The notes under the pieces are model-generated. The model was not told where the DNA came from, did no database searches, and saw nothing but the letters and a program-made list of their open reading frames with translations. Shown piece by piece: positions 33,065 through 42,034 of a stretch of DNA of 64,000 nucleotides. The stretch's first letter is position 1, and every line of letters starts with the position of its first letter. Position numbers and translations under genes: made by a program. Origin of the DNA: Pinibacter aurantiacus (GTDB lineage Bacteria > Bacteroidota > Bacteroidia > Chitinophagales > Chitinophagaceae); NCBI RefSeq assembly GCF_019130065.1, contig NZ_JAHSPG010000001.1, forward strand, positions 372,001-436,000. Direction: 5' to 3'.

Positions 33065-36000
33065 GTGCGCATTTTACTATTACTTCTATTTACCGGCTTA
33101 CGAACGATTGCCTTTGCCCAGGAGCCTGAGCAATATATATTTTCACATATCGGCATTATGAATGGACTCATCTCCGACGAGGTGACACATGTGCAGCAAG
33201 ACCCTCTTGGATTTGTCTGGATCGGCACACTCAATGGCATACAACGATATGATGGCAAGCGTTTCGTGTATTTCAGGCATACAGACAACAATCCTTTTTC
33301 TCTTCCGAATGATAAGATTCTGGGGATGCAACTCGACAACAAAAACAGGTTGTGGGTATTGTGTGCTGAGAATAAGATTGGCTATATCAACGTGACGGAT
33401 CTTAAATTTCACGAAGCGGCCATTCGTCTTCCTGACTTTGTGGTGAAGAAAACGCCCGGCAGCCTTTTCATTGATAAACAGGGAAATGTTTTATTCATCT
33501 TAACGGGCAATGGTTTATTTACTTACAGCGAACGCAAGAATGAATTTTCGGAGCAAAGTAATTTGGTTCAACTGCCACCGCGCTGGAAACCGCTGTGCAT
33601 TACGCAGGATAAGATCAGCAATAATTATTGGATTGGCTGCGACTCGGGATTGGCAAAGTACAGTAGTGAAAAACATGCATTGTCTTACGAATTAAACAAT
33701 CCTGACAAAGATGCTGTCATCAATGGTTTGAAAGACCTCAATAACATTACCCGCATTCTTATTGACAAAAAACAAAGATGCTGGCTCCTTGCCGAAAAGA
33801 AGCAGCTTTTTAGTTTTGATGGCACTTCGCACGCTGTTCGTTCATGGAATAAATCTATTGCTGACATTGTAAACAATGTGGTGTATGAAATTCAAACGTT
33901 AAATGAGTTGAGTGATGGTTCGATATGGATAGGTGGTGCAAATGTTTTCGCAAAATTCGACACTGCAACCAAAAAATTTGAAAACATTCCCAGCGACCTG
34001 CCGGGTGAATACAGCATACGATACGACGTCGTAAGAAATATTTCCGAGGACAAAGAAAACAATGTCTGGACCTGCACCAACAAAGGATTGTACCGGTTCA
34101 ACACGATGGCGCAATTGTTTCACGCAATAAGCAATCGCAAGCCCGGCAACGGTAAAAAATACACAGCCGGTGTTTCTTCCATCACACAATTAAGAGATGG
34201 GTCCATTGTAGCTGCTACTTTCGGCGACGGTGCTTTTTCTTACGACAGCAATTTCAAGCCAAAACATTCATCCCTGCTTCCCTCGCCCCGCGTGTCGCAG
34301 GCATGGTGCATATTTCAGCAAAGCGGTGGAGATGTATGGGAAAGCAATCATGACGGATCGTTGCTTATTCGCCACGCAGTGAACGGCAAAGAAGAAATGG
34401 TTCCTGCTTCTACTTTTGATGGAAGTGCCGTGCGGCAAATGGTGGAAGATAAAAATGGGAACGTTTGGCTGGGCACACAAAACGGAGCGCTTGTGCAATG
34501 GAACAAATCTTCCAAAAAATTTATTTTGAAGCACAGGCTCAACAGTATGATCCAGCGATTGTTTGCAGACAGTACAGGAACAGTTTGGGCAGGAACCGCT
34601 ACCAGTGGTGTTTACAAAATCAACAGTGCCGGTGATATTGAGGACAACTATACCTCGTCCGGCCAGGTGAATAAAACGCTGACTTCATCTAACATTACAG
34701 ACATTCTGCAATACAATGACAGCCTGTATATTTTCGCAGGCGACGGTCTGAATATTTTCAACATCAAAGCAAACAGTGTTCAACATTACAATATTGAAAA
34801 CGATCTTCCCAGCAAATCCATTATCAATATTGTAAAAGACAAGGCGGGTTATCTGTGGCTTACCACACAAAGCATGTTGTGTAGCATCAACTTTCAAAAG
34901 CAAGTGGTTACAACCTATTCCCCGTCTGATGGCGTTTATACGAGTGCCTTCAACATGGGCTCCGCCTGCCTGTTGAGAGATGGACGCATTGCGATTGGCA
35001 CTGCACACGACATGATGGTGTTTGACCCCGGCGCTATTGCGAAAAACGGTTATGCAGCGGCGCCTGACATCTCCATCACAGGCTTTTCTGTAATGAACAA
35101 ACCAATGGATCTTGATTCACTTTTCAAACGTCCGGTTATTGAATTGAACAGCGATGAAAACTCTGTTACGATTGAATTTTCAACACTTACTTACCTCAAT
35201 ATTTACGGCGTCTTTTATAAGCTGGAAGGGCTTGATAAAAACTGGCAACTTACAGGAAGAACGCACCAGGCAGTGTACAGTTATTTGCCTCCGGGAAATT
35301 ATACTTTCAAAGCTTACTGTGTAAATGGTGATGGCATCCCTTCTAAACATACGACAGAACTAAGCATAAAAATAAAGGCGCCTTTCTGGAAAACCTGGTG
35401 GTTCCTGAGCTTCATGGCTTTTGTGATAGTAACTATTTTGTATTGGCTGGATAAGTTGCGCATGCAAAAACTACGTGCCACAGAAAGCATCCGTTCGCGA
35501 ATTGCAACAAGTCTCACAGATGATCTGAGCAGTTCTTTAAGCAGCATCAATATCATTAGTGAACTGGCGAAGAATAAAGTCTCCACGGACATTGACCGCA
35601 CAAAAGAATACATTGCGCAAATAAGTGACACGAGCAATCGCATGATCGACTCCATGTACGATGTGGTGTGGAGCGTTGATCCAAACAACGATTCAATGGA
35701 ACAAACAATCAATCGCATGAAAAATTTCACTGCGGAGATGGAGTCCTTGTATCCTGTTGATATTGTTTTCGAAATTGATAAAGCGATCTACAAATTGCAG
35801 CCGGACATGGAGAACCGTTACGAACTGCTTTCTATTTTTAAGGAGGCTGTCTGGAACGCCTGCAAACATTCCCGGGCAAAACACATCTTCGTAAATATTT
35901 CTTACAAAAAACAAGTGCTGGTAATTACTGTGCAGGACGACGGTATTGGCTTTGAGACGGAAGCCGTCAAACTCGGCAGGGGCATCAATGAAATGCGCCG

Positions 36001-36085
36001 CCGCTCCAACACCATCGACGCTTCGTTCACTATGCAGTCAGAGATTAATACGGGGACGGTTATCAAGGTGCAAAAAAGGTTTTAA
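33065..36085 (+). CDS. Two-component propeller sensor protein with kinase-like domain lacking the phospho-acceptor His
   Basis: A 1006-residue sensor. GTG at 33065 gives a clean signal peptide (MRILLLLLFTGLRTIAFAQ). The periplasmic part is two seven-bladed reg_prop propellers (repeats such as LGFVWIGTLNGIQRYDG, GNVWLGTQNGALVQW) and a Y_Y_Y domain (about 680-765: YKLEGLDKNWQ...YSYLPPGNYTFKAYC). A membrane helix (about 778-796) leads to a HisKA_3-type dimerisation helix and HATPase. The ATPase boxes are intact (EAVWNACKHS, DDGIGF, GRGINEM), but the motif that should read LHDD is SLTDDL: Thr818 replaces the phospho-acceptor His. It may be an allosteric or phosphatase-type partner. No response regulator follows in the same direction; a LytTR/LytS pair faces it. 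Confidence 0.88.
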   Translation: MRILLLLLFTGLRTIAFAQEPEQYIFSHIGIMNGLISDEVTHVQQDPLGFVWIGTLNGIQRYDGKRFVYFRHTDNNPFSLPNDKILGMQLDNKNRLWVLCAENKIGYINVTDLKFHEAAIRLPDFVVKKTPGSLFIDKQGNVLFILTGNGLFTYSERKNEFSEQSNLVQLPPRWKPLCITQDKISNNYWIGCDSGLAKYSSEKHALSYELNNPDKDAVINGLKDLNNITRILIDKKQRCWLLAEKKQLFSFDGTSHAVRSWNKSIADIVNNVVYEIQTLNELSDGSIWIGGANVFAKFDTATKKFENIPSDLPGEYSIRYDVVRNISEDKENNVWTCTNKGLYRFNTMAQLFHAISNRKPGNGKKYTAGVSSITQLRDGSIVAATFGDGAFSYDSNFKPKHSSLLPSPRVSQAWCIFQQSGGDVWESNHDGSLLIRHAVNGKEEMVPASTFDGSAVRQMVEDKNGNVWLGTQNGALVQWNKSSKKFILKHRLNSMIQRLFADSTGTVWAGTATSGVYKINSAGDIEDNYTSSGQVNKTLTSSNITDILQYNDSLYIFAGDGLNIFNIKANSVQHYNIENDLPSKSIINIVKDKAGYLWLTTQSMLCSINFQKQVVTTYSPSDGVYTSAFNMGSACLLRDGRIAIGTAHDMMVFDPGAIAKNGYAAAPDISITGFSVMNKPMDLDSLFKRPVIELNSDENSVTIEFSTLTYLNIYGVFYKLEGLDKNWQLTGRTHQAVYSYLPPGNYTFKAYCVNGDGIPSKHTTELSIKIKAPFWKTWWFLSFMAFVIVTILYWLDKLRMQKLRATESIRSRIATSLTDDLSSSLSSINIISELAKNKVSTDIDRTKEYIAQISDTSNRMIDSMYDVVWSVDPNNDSMEQTINRMKNFTAEMESLYPVDIVFEIDKAIYKLQPDMENRYELLSIFKEAVWNACKHSRAKHIFVNISYKKQVLVITVQDDGIGFETEAVKLGRGINEMRRRSNTIDASFTMQSEINTGTVIKVQKRF

Positions 36086-36106
36086 GGGAGCGCCTGCGGC
36101 GCTTGT

Positions 36107-36333
36107 TTTTCACCACTAAGGCACTAAGGACACTGAGCCCCACTAAGTTTTTTAACCGCAAAGGGCTCAAAGTTATGCGCAAAGGAAACAAAGATATGAT
36201 TGTCGACACCCACTTCGTTTCCTTTACGCGTCTCGAATTTGCTATTGCGTAGAATGTACTTTCTATGTGCCCTTTGAGGTTAAAATGAGTCACCTCTTAG
36301 TGAGGCTCAGTGTCCTTAGTTCCTTAGTCGTAA
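36107..36333. repeat. Nested paired-arm repeat, families F (CACTAAGG) and K (CGCAAAGG)
   Basis: Outer arms: CACCACTAAGGCACTAAGGA (36109-36128) and AGTGTCCTTAGTTCCTTAGT (36309-36328). Inner arms: AACCGCAAAGGGCTCAAAG (36153-36171) with GCGCAAAGGAAACAAAG, against CTTTGTTTCC-like and CCCTTTGAGGTT (36270-36281). It fills the gap between convergent genes. Confidence 0.8.
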
Positions 36334-36344
36334 AATTTGGGCCA

Positions 36345-37124
36345 TCACTTCCCCATCCACTTTTTAAACTCTGTTACTTTTTCTCTGCTTACTAAGCTTT
36401 CTTTATCTACTACCGGAGTAAGTTGCAGTATGAGGCGGTTGCCAAAATAATCATCTATCTTTTCAATGCTTTCAATGGACACAAAGAAGGATCGGCTGAT
36501 GCGAAAATATTTTTCGGGGTCGAGCATTTCTTCCAGTTCATCCATGGTATAGTCGACCACAAATCTTTTATTGTCTTTTGTTTTAAAGAAGTTCAATCTG
36601 CCATCGCTGTAGAAGTACGCAATATCGTCAGTTTCAATACTTATCAATTTCTGACCAAGCTTTACCAGGAAACGTTTGCGATATTCCTTTGGTTGTAATT
36701 TCTGCTGGAGTTCCTTCACAAGGTTTTCTACATTCAATACCGTCATGCTGCCTGCATTGTTATACATGGCCTTCATTTTGCTAAACTTGTCCAGTGCGGA
36801 TTGCAGGTCTTCTTTTTGGATGGGCTTCAATAAATAATCAACGCTGTTTACTTTAAACGCCTTGAGTGCAAATTCATCATACGAAGTAGTGAAGATAACA
36901 GTGCTTTTAACTTCTGTTCTTTCGAAAATTTCGAAACTCTGTCCGTCAGCGAGCTCAATGTCCATCAGGATCAAATCAGGTGTAGGATTGCTTTGCAGCC
37001 ACTTTACTGACGCGTTGATGCTGTCTGTAACACCCACTACTTCTGCAGAATCATCTACACTTGCCAGGGTTTTCTGGAGTTTTTTTACTGCAAGGTCCTC
37101 GTCTTCTATAATTAGCACTTTCAT
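36345..37124 (-). CDS. LytTR-family response regulator
   Basis: A 259-residue response regulator. Receiver domain about 1-118 (IIEDED pocket, acceptor Asp in LILMDIEL, Lys in YLLKPI) and a LytTR DNA-binding domain about 150-255 (RKRFLVKLGQKLISIETDDIAYFYSDGRLNFFKT..., YFRISRSFFVSIESIEKI). LytTR proteins bind direct repeats upstream of targets. It pairs with the LytS-type kinase 139 bases upstream in the same direction. Confidence 0.94.
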   Translation of the reverse strand: MKVLIIEDEDLAVKKLQKTLASVDDSAEVVGVTDSINASVKWLQSNPTPDLILMDIELADGQSFEIFERTEVKSTVIFTTSYDEFALKAFKVNSVDYLLKPIQKEDLQSALDKFSKMKAMYNNAGSMTVLNVENLVKELQQKLQPKEYRKRFLVKLGQKLISIETDDIAYFYSDGRLNFFKTKDNKRFVVDYTMDELEEMLDPEKYFRISRSFFVSIESIEKIDDYFGNRLILQLTPVVDKESLVSREKVTEFKKWMGK

Positions 37125-37263
37125 GTTATCAGGTTTAAATTGGCTGCAATCAAAACAACCTTATCTAAGTTACTATGATTAAAGCTGTTGTAACAACGAC
37201 AGGTCGTCATTTGTTGATCCAGATGTATGAATTGTTGTTTTTGCTGTATGAATTGTGTTACCC

Positions 37264-38298
37264 TTATGGATGAATCAAAGGCACCGTTACTGCGAACTCT
37301 TTCCCGTCATCATGCACGGCCACTTCTTCTTTTTTCATTAGCTGGTACTTCTTTGCAATGTTTCCAAGGCCCACTTTGTTCGACATCACGTTCCTTGTTT
37401 TGCGTTGCAAATTATTGCTCACCACCAGCTTGCCACTGTTCGAGGTCATGATCAGAATACGCAAAGGACTGTCTTTCAGAATCATATTGTGCTTCACCGC
37501 ATTCTCGATAAGCATTTGTAATGTAAGCGGAGGCAATTGATAATGCATGAATCTTGGTTCAATTACCGTCTCCATTTCCAGGGCATCACCATACCGCGTT
37601 TTCAGCATGTGGAAGTAAGAGCGTATAAACTCCATTTCTGCTTCCAGTGAGGTAAGCCCGTCTTCATTATTGCGGAGCATATAACGATACACTTTACTCA
37701 TTTCATCAAGAAACTTTTCAGCTTGCTCAGGCTCATCGGCAATCAGCGACGAAAGAGAATTTAAACTGTTGAACAAAAAATGCGGGTTCACCTGTTCTTT
37801 CAATCCCTCTAACTGGCTCTGCAAATTCTCTTTCTTTAAATTCTCCGCCTCATCTACCATTGCCCGCCAACGCTCATAAAAAGCAGCACCTTCATTAAAA
37901 CTTGTCGCCAGCAAGTTTGATGCGATACCAAATATCACCGCCCACACGTACTTTTTGATATCTAATTGATAGTCTAAGAAATGAACATAATCGTATCCCC
38001 AGAAAATGATGGTCATTGCCGCAATCATTACCAAAATGTAGCAGATCAAACTAAGTCCTATGCGTTTAAACGTTTGGCTGTACAGAGGAAACCTGTTCAG
38101 CATTAAACCGGCAATCATTCCACATAATATGTACACCAGCATAAGAACAGCAAGCGTAGGAAAAGAGCCCAATAGAAACATCTTCGGATCTGTAAAATAC
38201 CTGCTGCCAAACAAAAAGTAATTGATTACAATTGCAATCGGCGGCATTATGATAAACATGATCAGCCATTCTTTCTTGGAATACGCCAGGAATTTCAT
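37264..38298 (-). CDS. LytS/YehU-type sensor histidine kinase
   Basis: A 344-residue membrane kinase; the ATG at 38298 (MKFLAYSKKEWLIMF) was used because the longer frame begins at a weak TTG. Four membrane helices (about 10-140), then His_kinase domain with the phospho-acceptor His in VNPHFLFNSLNSLSS (about 195) and a HATPase_c-like domain (LTLQMLIENAVKHN, GLGNIAKKYQL). Cognate regulator is the LytTR gene downstream. The signal is unknown; no sugar- or peptide-binding domain is seen. Confidence 0.93.
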   Translation of the reverse strand: MKFLAYSKKEWLIMFIIMPPIAIVINYFLFGSRYFTDPKMFLLGSFPTLAVLMLVYILCGMIAGLMLNRFPLYSQTFKRIGLSLICYILVMIAAMTIIFWGYDYVHFLDYQLDIKKYVWAVIFGIASNLLATSFNEGAAFYERWRAMVDEAENLKKENLQSQLEGLKEQVNPHFLFNSLNSLSSLIADEPEQAEKFLDEMSKVYRYMLRNNEDGLTSLEAEMEFIRSYFHMLKTRYGDALEMETVIEPRFMHYQLPPLTLQMLIENAVKHNMILKDSPLRILIMTSNSGKLVVSNNLQRKTRNVMSNKVGLGNIAKKYQLMKKEEVAVHDDGKEFAVTVPLIHP

Positions 38299-38459
38299 TT
38301 TGTGGGTTTTCGTTACGGTCCTATACAAATTACTCAATTACTCTTGGTCTCGCATAAGGAACCGAATAGACTGGGTTTTACTTTTAATGAATCGTAAAAA
38401 CTAAAGGTTGAAAATAATTATGAAATGACTGGTTTGCAAGCTTTTTACAATAATGCTTC

Positions 38460-38498
38460 AAAACAAAATGGCCATCCAAGTTAATGGACAGCCATTTG
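38460..38498 (-). terminator. Terminator-like hairpin after the NmrA gene
   Basis: AAATGGC/GCCATTT (38466-38472 with 38491-38497), with inner pairing CATCCA/TGGA, directly downstream of the NmrA stop on the minus strand and followed by TTTTGTTTTG. Confidence 0.65.
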
Positions 38499-38516
38499 CT
38501 ATATTGATTGCCTGTT

Positions 38517-39443
38517 CTAATAGATTGAATATTCTGGTTCTTTCTGCTGCACAAAAAAGAGATGCTTATTTTTTTCAAGCCAGCTTTCAAATGACTGCAT
38601 TGCCGGATGCATTACCAAACACTCATCCAAATGATGCTGACGGCTTGGAATATGCAAACGCTGAACTTCAAACATATTGGCCAATTCTTCTGCTCCCGGA
38701 AAACCGAAAGAAGCATAAGCATCACGCTCTATGTAATTGTAACGCACATTTTTCCCAAACACTTTCGACATCGTTGCGGCATATTCATCACAAGCGCTGT
38801 CCTCGCCCACTACTCCAACCGTGCGACTTTTATACAACTGTGGATTATCGAAAACTACTTTTACAATTGGCCCCATGTCTTCAGCGGAAACCATGGCCAG
38901 CTTAGTTTCACCCTGCGGAAAACCAAAATAATAGTTACCGTCTTCGGCTGCCTGCGGAGGAAAAAATGTAAGGAAGTTTTCATAATAAAAGGCAATGTGG
39001 ATGAAGGTTGTAGGGATCTGAAGATATTTTGCATAACGTTCCAACTCAGCTTTCATGTCGCAGTGTGGCACAGCAAATTTGCCGTTGCTCAAAGCTTTAT
39101 AATCAGGCAAGCTACTGAACACAAAATGTTGCACCACTTTCTCCCTTACCACATTGATAAGGTTTTTACCCTGCTGATATTCTTTTTCAAAATGCTCCCA
39201 GAAATTGGTTACGCCGAAAACGCCGTAACATCCGTCAACCGCTGCTCTCAGGCTGTTGATATCATCAAGGTTACCTTCTACTACTTCCGCTCCCATTGCT
39301 GCAAGTTCCCTGGCCTTTGGCGAATTCACATTTCTTGTAAGACATCTTACATGAAATTTTCCATCGCGTAACAATGCACTTGCTACACCATTGCCCTGCG
39401 CACCGGTAGCGCCCGTCACCAAAATTATTTTTTTCTGATTCAT
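38517..39443 (-). CDS. NmrA-family NAD(P)-binding protein
   Basis: A 308-residue atypical short-chain dehydrogenase of the NmrA/HSCARG group. Rossmann motif VTGATGAQGNGVA (about 8-20), then CLTRN and VEGNLDDINSLRAAVDGCYGVFGVTNFW. The Tyr-x-x-x-Lys catalytic pair of true reductases is not evident, consistent with a redox-sensing or isomerase-like role in this family. ATG at 39443; a TACATTTG promoter box on the minus strand lies at 39465-39472. Confidence 0.88.
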   Translation of the reverse strand: MNQKKIILVTGATGAQGNGVASALLRDGKFHVRCLTRNVNSPKARELAAMGAEVVEGNLDDINSLRAAVDGCYGVFGVTNFWEHFEKEYQQGKNLINVVREKVVQHFVFSSLPDYKALSNGKFAVPHCDMKAELERYAKYLQIPTTFIHIAFYYENFLTFFPPQAAEDGNYYFGFPQGETKLAMVSAEDMGPIVKVVFDNPQLYKSRTVGVVGEDSACDEYAATMSKVFGKNVRYNYIERDAYASFGFPGAEELANMFEVQRLHIPSRQHHLDECLVMHPAMQSFESWLEKNKHLFFVQQKEPEYSIY

Positions 39444-39464
39444 ACGTGTTGTTGTTTGAGAAAG

Positions 39465-39472
39465 CAAATGTA
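39465..39472 (-). promoter_or_regulatory. -7 promoter element of the NmrA gene
   Basis: On the minus strand TACATTTG matches TAnnTTTG; predicted start about 39460, 17 nt before the ATG at 39443. Confidence 0.6.
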
Positions 39473-39538
39473 GAGTGAGAAGGGGCGGTTGAAAATTGGA
39501 GAGTGTATGAATTGTATAAAGGAGTGGATGGGCTGAAA

Positions 39539-39659
39539 TTAATAATTAATAATTAACAATTAATAGCGCATCATTCACTAGTTTTTTTGAACATAATGCC
39601 TGTTTTAAAAAGTTCAGTTGGAACACCTATTAATTCTTAATTATTAATTATTAATTACC
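39539..39659. repeat. Paired-arm repeat, family C (AATTAATA-type)
   Basis: Left arm 39539-39563 (TTAATAATTAATAATTAACA, ATTAA) and right arm 39629-39658 (TTAATTCTTAATTATTAATT, inverted). About 65 nt apart. Same family at 59706 and 62956, single arm at 44523. Confidence 0.8.
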
Positions 39660-39681
39660 TTAGGTTCTTAAATAGTAAACA

Positions 39682-40113
39682 ATGCAACCTTCGCCAATTG
39701 TTATTGAAAAGATTTACAATGCCAATGTTGAAAAGGTCTGGAAAGCATTGACTGACAAAAATGAAATGCGAAAATGGTATTTTGATGTGTCGGATTTTAA
39801 ACCCGAAGTTGGCTTTGAATTTCAATTTTCCGGGAAAGGCAGCGATGGTACAGAATATGTGCACTTGTGCAAAGTAACAGAAGCGATCCCCAACAAGAAA
39901 ATTGCTTATTCATGGACCTACAGGGATCAGGAAGGTAATTCCTTACTCAGTTTTGAATTATTTGACGAAGGCGACAAAACAAGATTAAAACTTACACACG
40001 CGGGCCTGGAAACATTTCCCTCTAATCTTAAAGACTTTACAAGAGAAAGCTTTATGGGAGGTTGGACTTATTTTACCAGCGAAGCACTGCCGAAATATCT
40101 TGAAAGCAACTAA
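39682..40113 (+). CDS. AHSA1/SRPBCC-family protein
   Basis: A 143-residue START/Bet v1-like protein of the AHSA1 (activator of Hsp90 ATPase homologue 1-like) group: IEKIYNANVEKVWKALTDKNEMRKWYFD, VGFEFQFSGKGSDGTEYVHLCKVTEAIPNKKIAYSW, TRLKLTHAGLE and a C-terminal GGWTYFTSEALPKYLES. It forms a hydrophobic cavity; the ligand is unknown. In bacteria these are usually not Hsp90 cofactors. The start ATG lies 23 bases after the family-C repeat. Confidence 0.9.
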   Translation: MQPSPIVIEKIYNANVEKVWKALTDKNEMRKWYFDVSDFKPEVGFEFQFSGKGSDGTEYVHLCKVTEAIPNKKIAYSWTYRDQEGNSLLSFELFDEGDKTRLKLTHAGLETFPSNLKDFTRESFMGGWTYFTSEALPKYLESN

Positions 40114-40294
40114 GGCATTTGAATTTTACCCAAATATTGGGCTTTAAAGAAAGATATTTCATGCCTGATCTTTGCCTCGATTAAGTTGTGTCAAGATAAT
40201 TCAGACGATTAAATGTTCAATGCTGTCTCTCTGACCCAGTCACGTTCTCTGCAACGTTTTTCCTTTTCTTCCTGTCAACCTCAAAAACCCTGGT

Positions 40295-40651
40295 ATGAAA
40301 CATTTAATAACTGCTGGAACCCTATTACTTATTGTTTGCCTTTCCTGCAAAAAAGAACATACAGGATCTACAACACTTTCCGGATTTTACCTGGAAAGCC
40401 TCCCCAATGATAAGTTTACGGTATTTAATTTTGTCGGCGATACACTGTTTAAAACTGAGAATGGCGTTTGGGCTAATCCTGATACTTTTCGCTACGTTGT
40501 CAGCGACGGCTATATTACTCTAACGAAAAAAAACACTAGCCGCAAACTCGAATTTTCGATGACCGACACTAGCAGCTTCAAAATAGAAAATATAAGGGTC
40601 GCTATCCCCGAGAATCCCAAAACATATATGGTATTTACTCGTCGGTGGTAA
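40295..40651 (+). CDS. Small lipoprotein of unknown function
   Basis: A 118-residue lipoprotein: signal peptide with lipobox LSC (Cys18) followed by KK, then a small predicted beta-barrel-like domain (STTLSGFYLESLPNDKFTVFNFVGDTLFKTENGVWANPDTFRYVVSDGYITLTKK). I do not recognise a family. Isolated between AHSA1 and an AraC regulator. Confidence 0.7.
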   Translation: MKHLITAGTLLLIVCLSCKKEHTGSTTLSGFYLESLPNDKFTVFNFVGDTLFKTENGVWANPDTFRYVVSDGYITLTKKNTSRKLEFSMTDTSSFKIENIRVAIPENPKTYMVFTRRW

Positions 40652-40750
40652 GGTCCAGCAAGAAAAAATTGCCCTTGGCAAAATTCCCAACCTCCTAATC
40701 TGCTGAACATTTGACAAGTAAACATTAGATGCAGGGTGTCTGACCTAAAA

Positions 40751-40780
40751 GCATTCCTAATTCCTAATTCCTAATTTCCT
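40751..40780. repeat. Single repeat arm, family D
   Basis: Tandem ATTCCTA/ATTCCTA units just upstream of the AraC promoter. No inverted partner is seen. Confidence 0.65.
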
Positions 40781-40783
40781 GCC

Positions 40784-40791
40784 TACCTTTG
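40784..40791 (+). promoter_or_regulatory. -7 promoter element of the AraC regulator gene
   Basis: TACCTTTG matches TAnnTTTG; predicted start about 40796, 21 nt before the ATG at 40817. A family-D repeat arm occupies the upstream promoter half. Confidence 0.65.
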
Positions 40792-40816
40792 ATTTTTGCA
40801 ACAAAACCTTCCGCAC

Positions 40817-41719
40817 ATGATTTCCCTCGAAGAGTTTTACAAAGACACCAAGTCGCTTATTCCCGAAGACATCAATAAAGAAATAGGTCATTTCAATGTC
40901 TTCAAAATAGACGAGTTAAATGCGAGGCTCAAAAAGAAGCCGCAAACAATGCCTTATAACCGTCGTGCTTACTATAAAATCAGCATGATACGTGGTCGCA
41001 ACAAAGCGGAATATGCAGACAAGGTTATAGAGATTGAAAGGAATGCACTGCTTTTTGCCACGCCAAGAATACCCTATCATTATGTCCCTTTAGATGAAAA
41101 TCAGGATGGCTATTTCTGCATCTTCACTCCTGATTTTTTGATCAAAAACAAAAGCGGCGTTGTGCTCGACAGCTTGCCCATTTTTCAACCGGGAGGCTAT
41201 CCCGTTTTCGAAGTTTCAGACGATGAAGCAGAAGAAATTACAGCCATTTTTAAAAAGATGTACAAAGAGTTATCGTCGGATTATGCTTACAAGTATGATC
41301 TGCTGCGAAACTATGTGCTGGAATTGATTCATTACGGGCAAAAGCTGCAACCCGCTACAGCATTATATCCTACGCATACAGCATCAGAACGCGTTTCATC
41401 ATTGTTCATCGAACTATTGGAGAGACAATTTCCAATAGAATCGCCACAACAGAAACTGGCACTGCGTACCGCGAAAGATTATGCGGACCGCCTGGGTGTG
41501 CACGTGAACCATTTGAATAAAGTATTGAAAGAAAATATTGGCAAAACAACAACCGATATCATCAGCGGCAGATTGGTGCAGGAAGCAAAGATCCTTTTGA
41601 AACAAACGGATTGGAACATCTCTGAAATAGCCTACAGCCTTGGCTTTGAGGAAGTGGCGCATTTTTCTAATTTCTTCCGCAAGCAAACAACACTATCGCC
41701 GGTAAATTTCAGGGCGTAA
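40817..41719 (+). CDS. AraC-family transcriptional regulator
   Basis: A 300-residue regulator with an N-terminal cupin-like sensor domain (about 20-150: YYKISMIRGRNKAEYADKVIEIERNALLFATPRIPYHY) and a C-terminal double HTH (about 205-300: AKDYADRLGVHVNHLNKVLKENIGKTTTDIISGRLVQEAKILLKQTDWNISEIAYSLGFEEVAHFSNFFRKQT). ATG at 40817 chosen over a TTG upstream that falls at the predicted transcription start. In such clusters it often controls a neighbouring oxidoreductase, here possibly the NmrA gene (inference). Confidence 0.9.
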   Translation: MISLEEFYKDTKSLIPEDINKEIGHFNVFKIDELNARLKKKPQTMPYNRRAYYKISMIRGRNKAEYADKVIEIERNALLFATPRIPYHYVPLDENQDGYFCIFTPDFLIKNKSGVVLDSLPIFQPGGYPVFEVSDDEAEEITAIFKKMYKELSSDYAYKYDLLRNYVLELIHYGQKLQPATALYPTHTASERVSSLFIELLERQFPIESPQQKLALRTAKDYADRLGVHVNHLNKVLKENIGKTTTDIISGRLVQEAKILLKQTDWNISEIAYSLGFEEVAHFSNFFRKQTTLSPVNFRA

Positions 41720-41760
41720 TAAAATGTTTGAATTTTGCAAATGAGGAGCTAGTCTAAAAA

Positions 41761-41847
41761 TTCACCACTAAGGCTCTAAGGACACTAAGTCGCACTAAGA
41801 AAACTCCTTAGTGAAACTTGTGTTCTTAGTGCCTTAGTGGTAAAAAT
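41761..41847. repeat. Paired-arm repeat, family F (CACTAAGG)
   Basis: Left arm 41763-41800 (ACCACTAAGGCTCTAAGGAC, ACTAAG, CACTAAG) and right arm 41808-41846 (CTTAGTG, GTGTTCTTAGTGCCTTAGTG, GT). Almost no spacer. Confidence 0.82.
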
Positions 41848-41875
41848 TAGAGTCTTAGCAATGAAATGTATTGCG

Positions 41876-41913
41876 TTAAAAAAAACTGCCGACAAAAATT
41901 AATTCGCCGGCAG
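41876..41913 (-). terminator. Terminator of the GH3 gene
   Basis: Stem CTGCCG/CGGCAG (41885-41890 with 41907-41912); on the minus strand it is followed by TTTTTTTT. It lies about 120 bases beyond the GH3 stop, past a family-A arm (42003-42034). Confidence 0.75.
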
Positions 41914-42002
41914 CTAACTTAAACGATTGGTCAACTCACCAAGTTTAATGCGTTACAGTTGTTAGTTGTTAGGCTTCATCCCTTATTAATGCCCCGAGAT
42001 TA

Positions 42003-42034
42003 CCAACTCTCAACTCTCAATTTTCAATTTTTAA
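42003..42034. repeat. Single repeat arm, family A, at the GH3 stop
   Basis: AACTCTCAACTCTCAATTTT, CAATTTTTAA: degenerate heptamers touching the TAG stop of the GH3 gene (42035-42037). No clear partner. Confidence 0.65.

Noticed and set aside
33065-36085. Reading the missing His as a frameshift or pseudogene
   Set aside because: The frame is open from signal peptide to the last ATPase box, and flanking kinase motifs are intact; a point change to Thr is simpler.
36107-36333. Long inverted repeat considered as ends of a small transposon
   Set aside because: No coding capacity, no evident target duplication, and arms are degenerate unit arrays like the other families.
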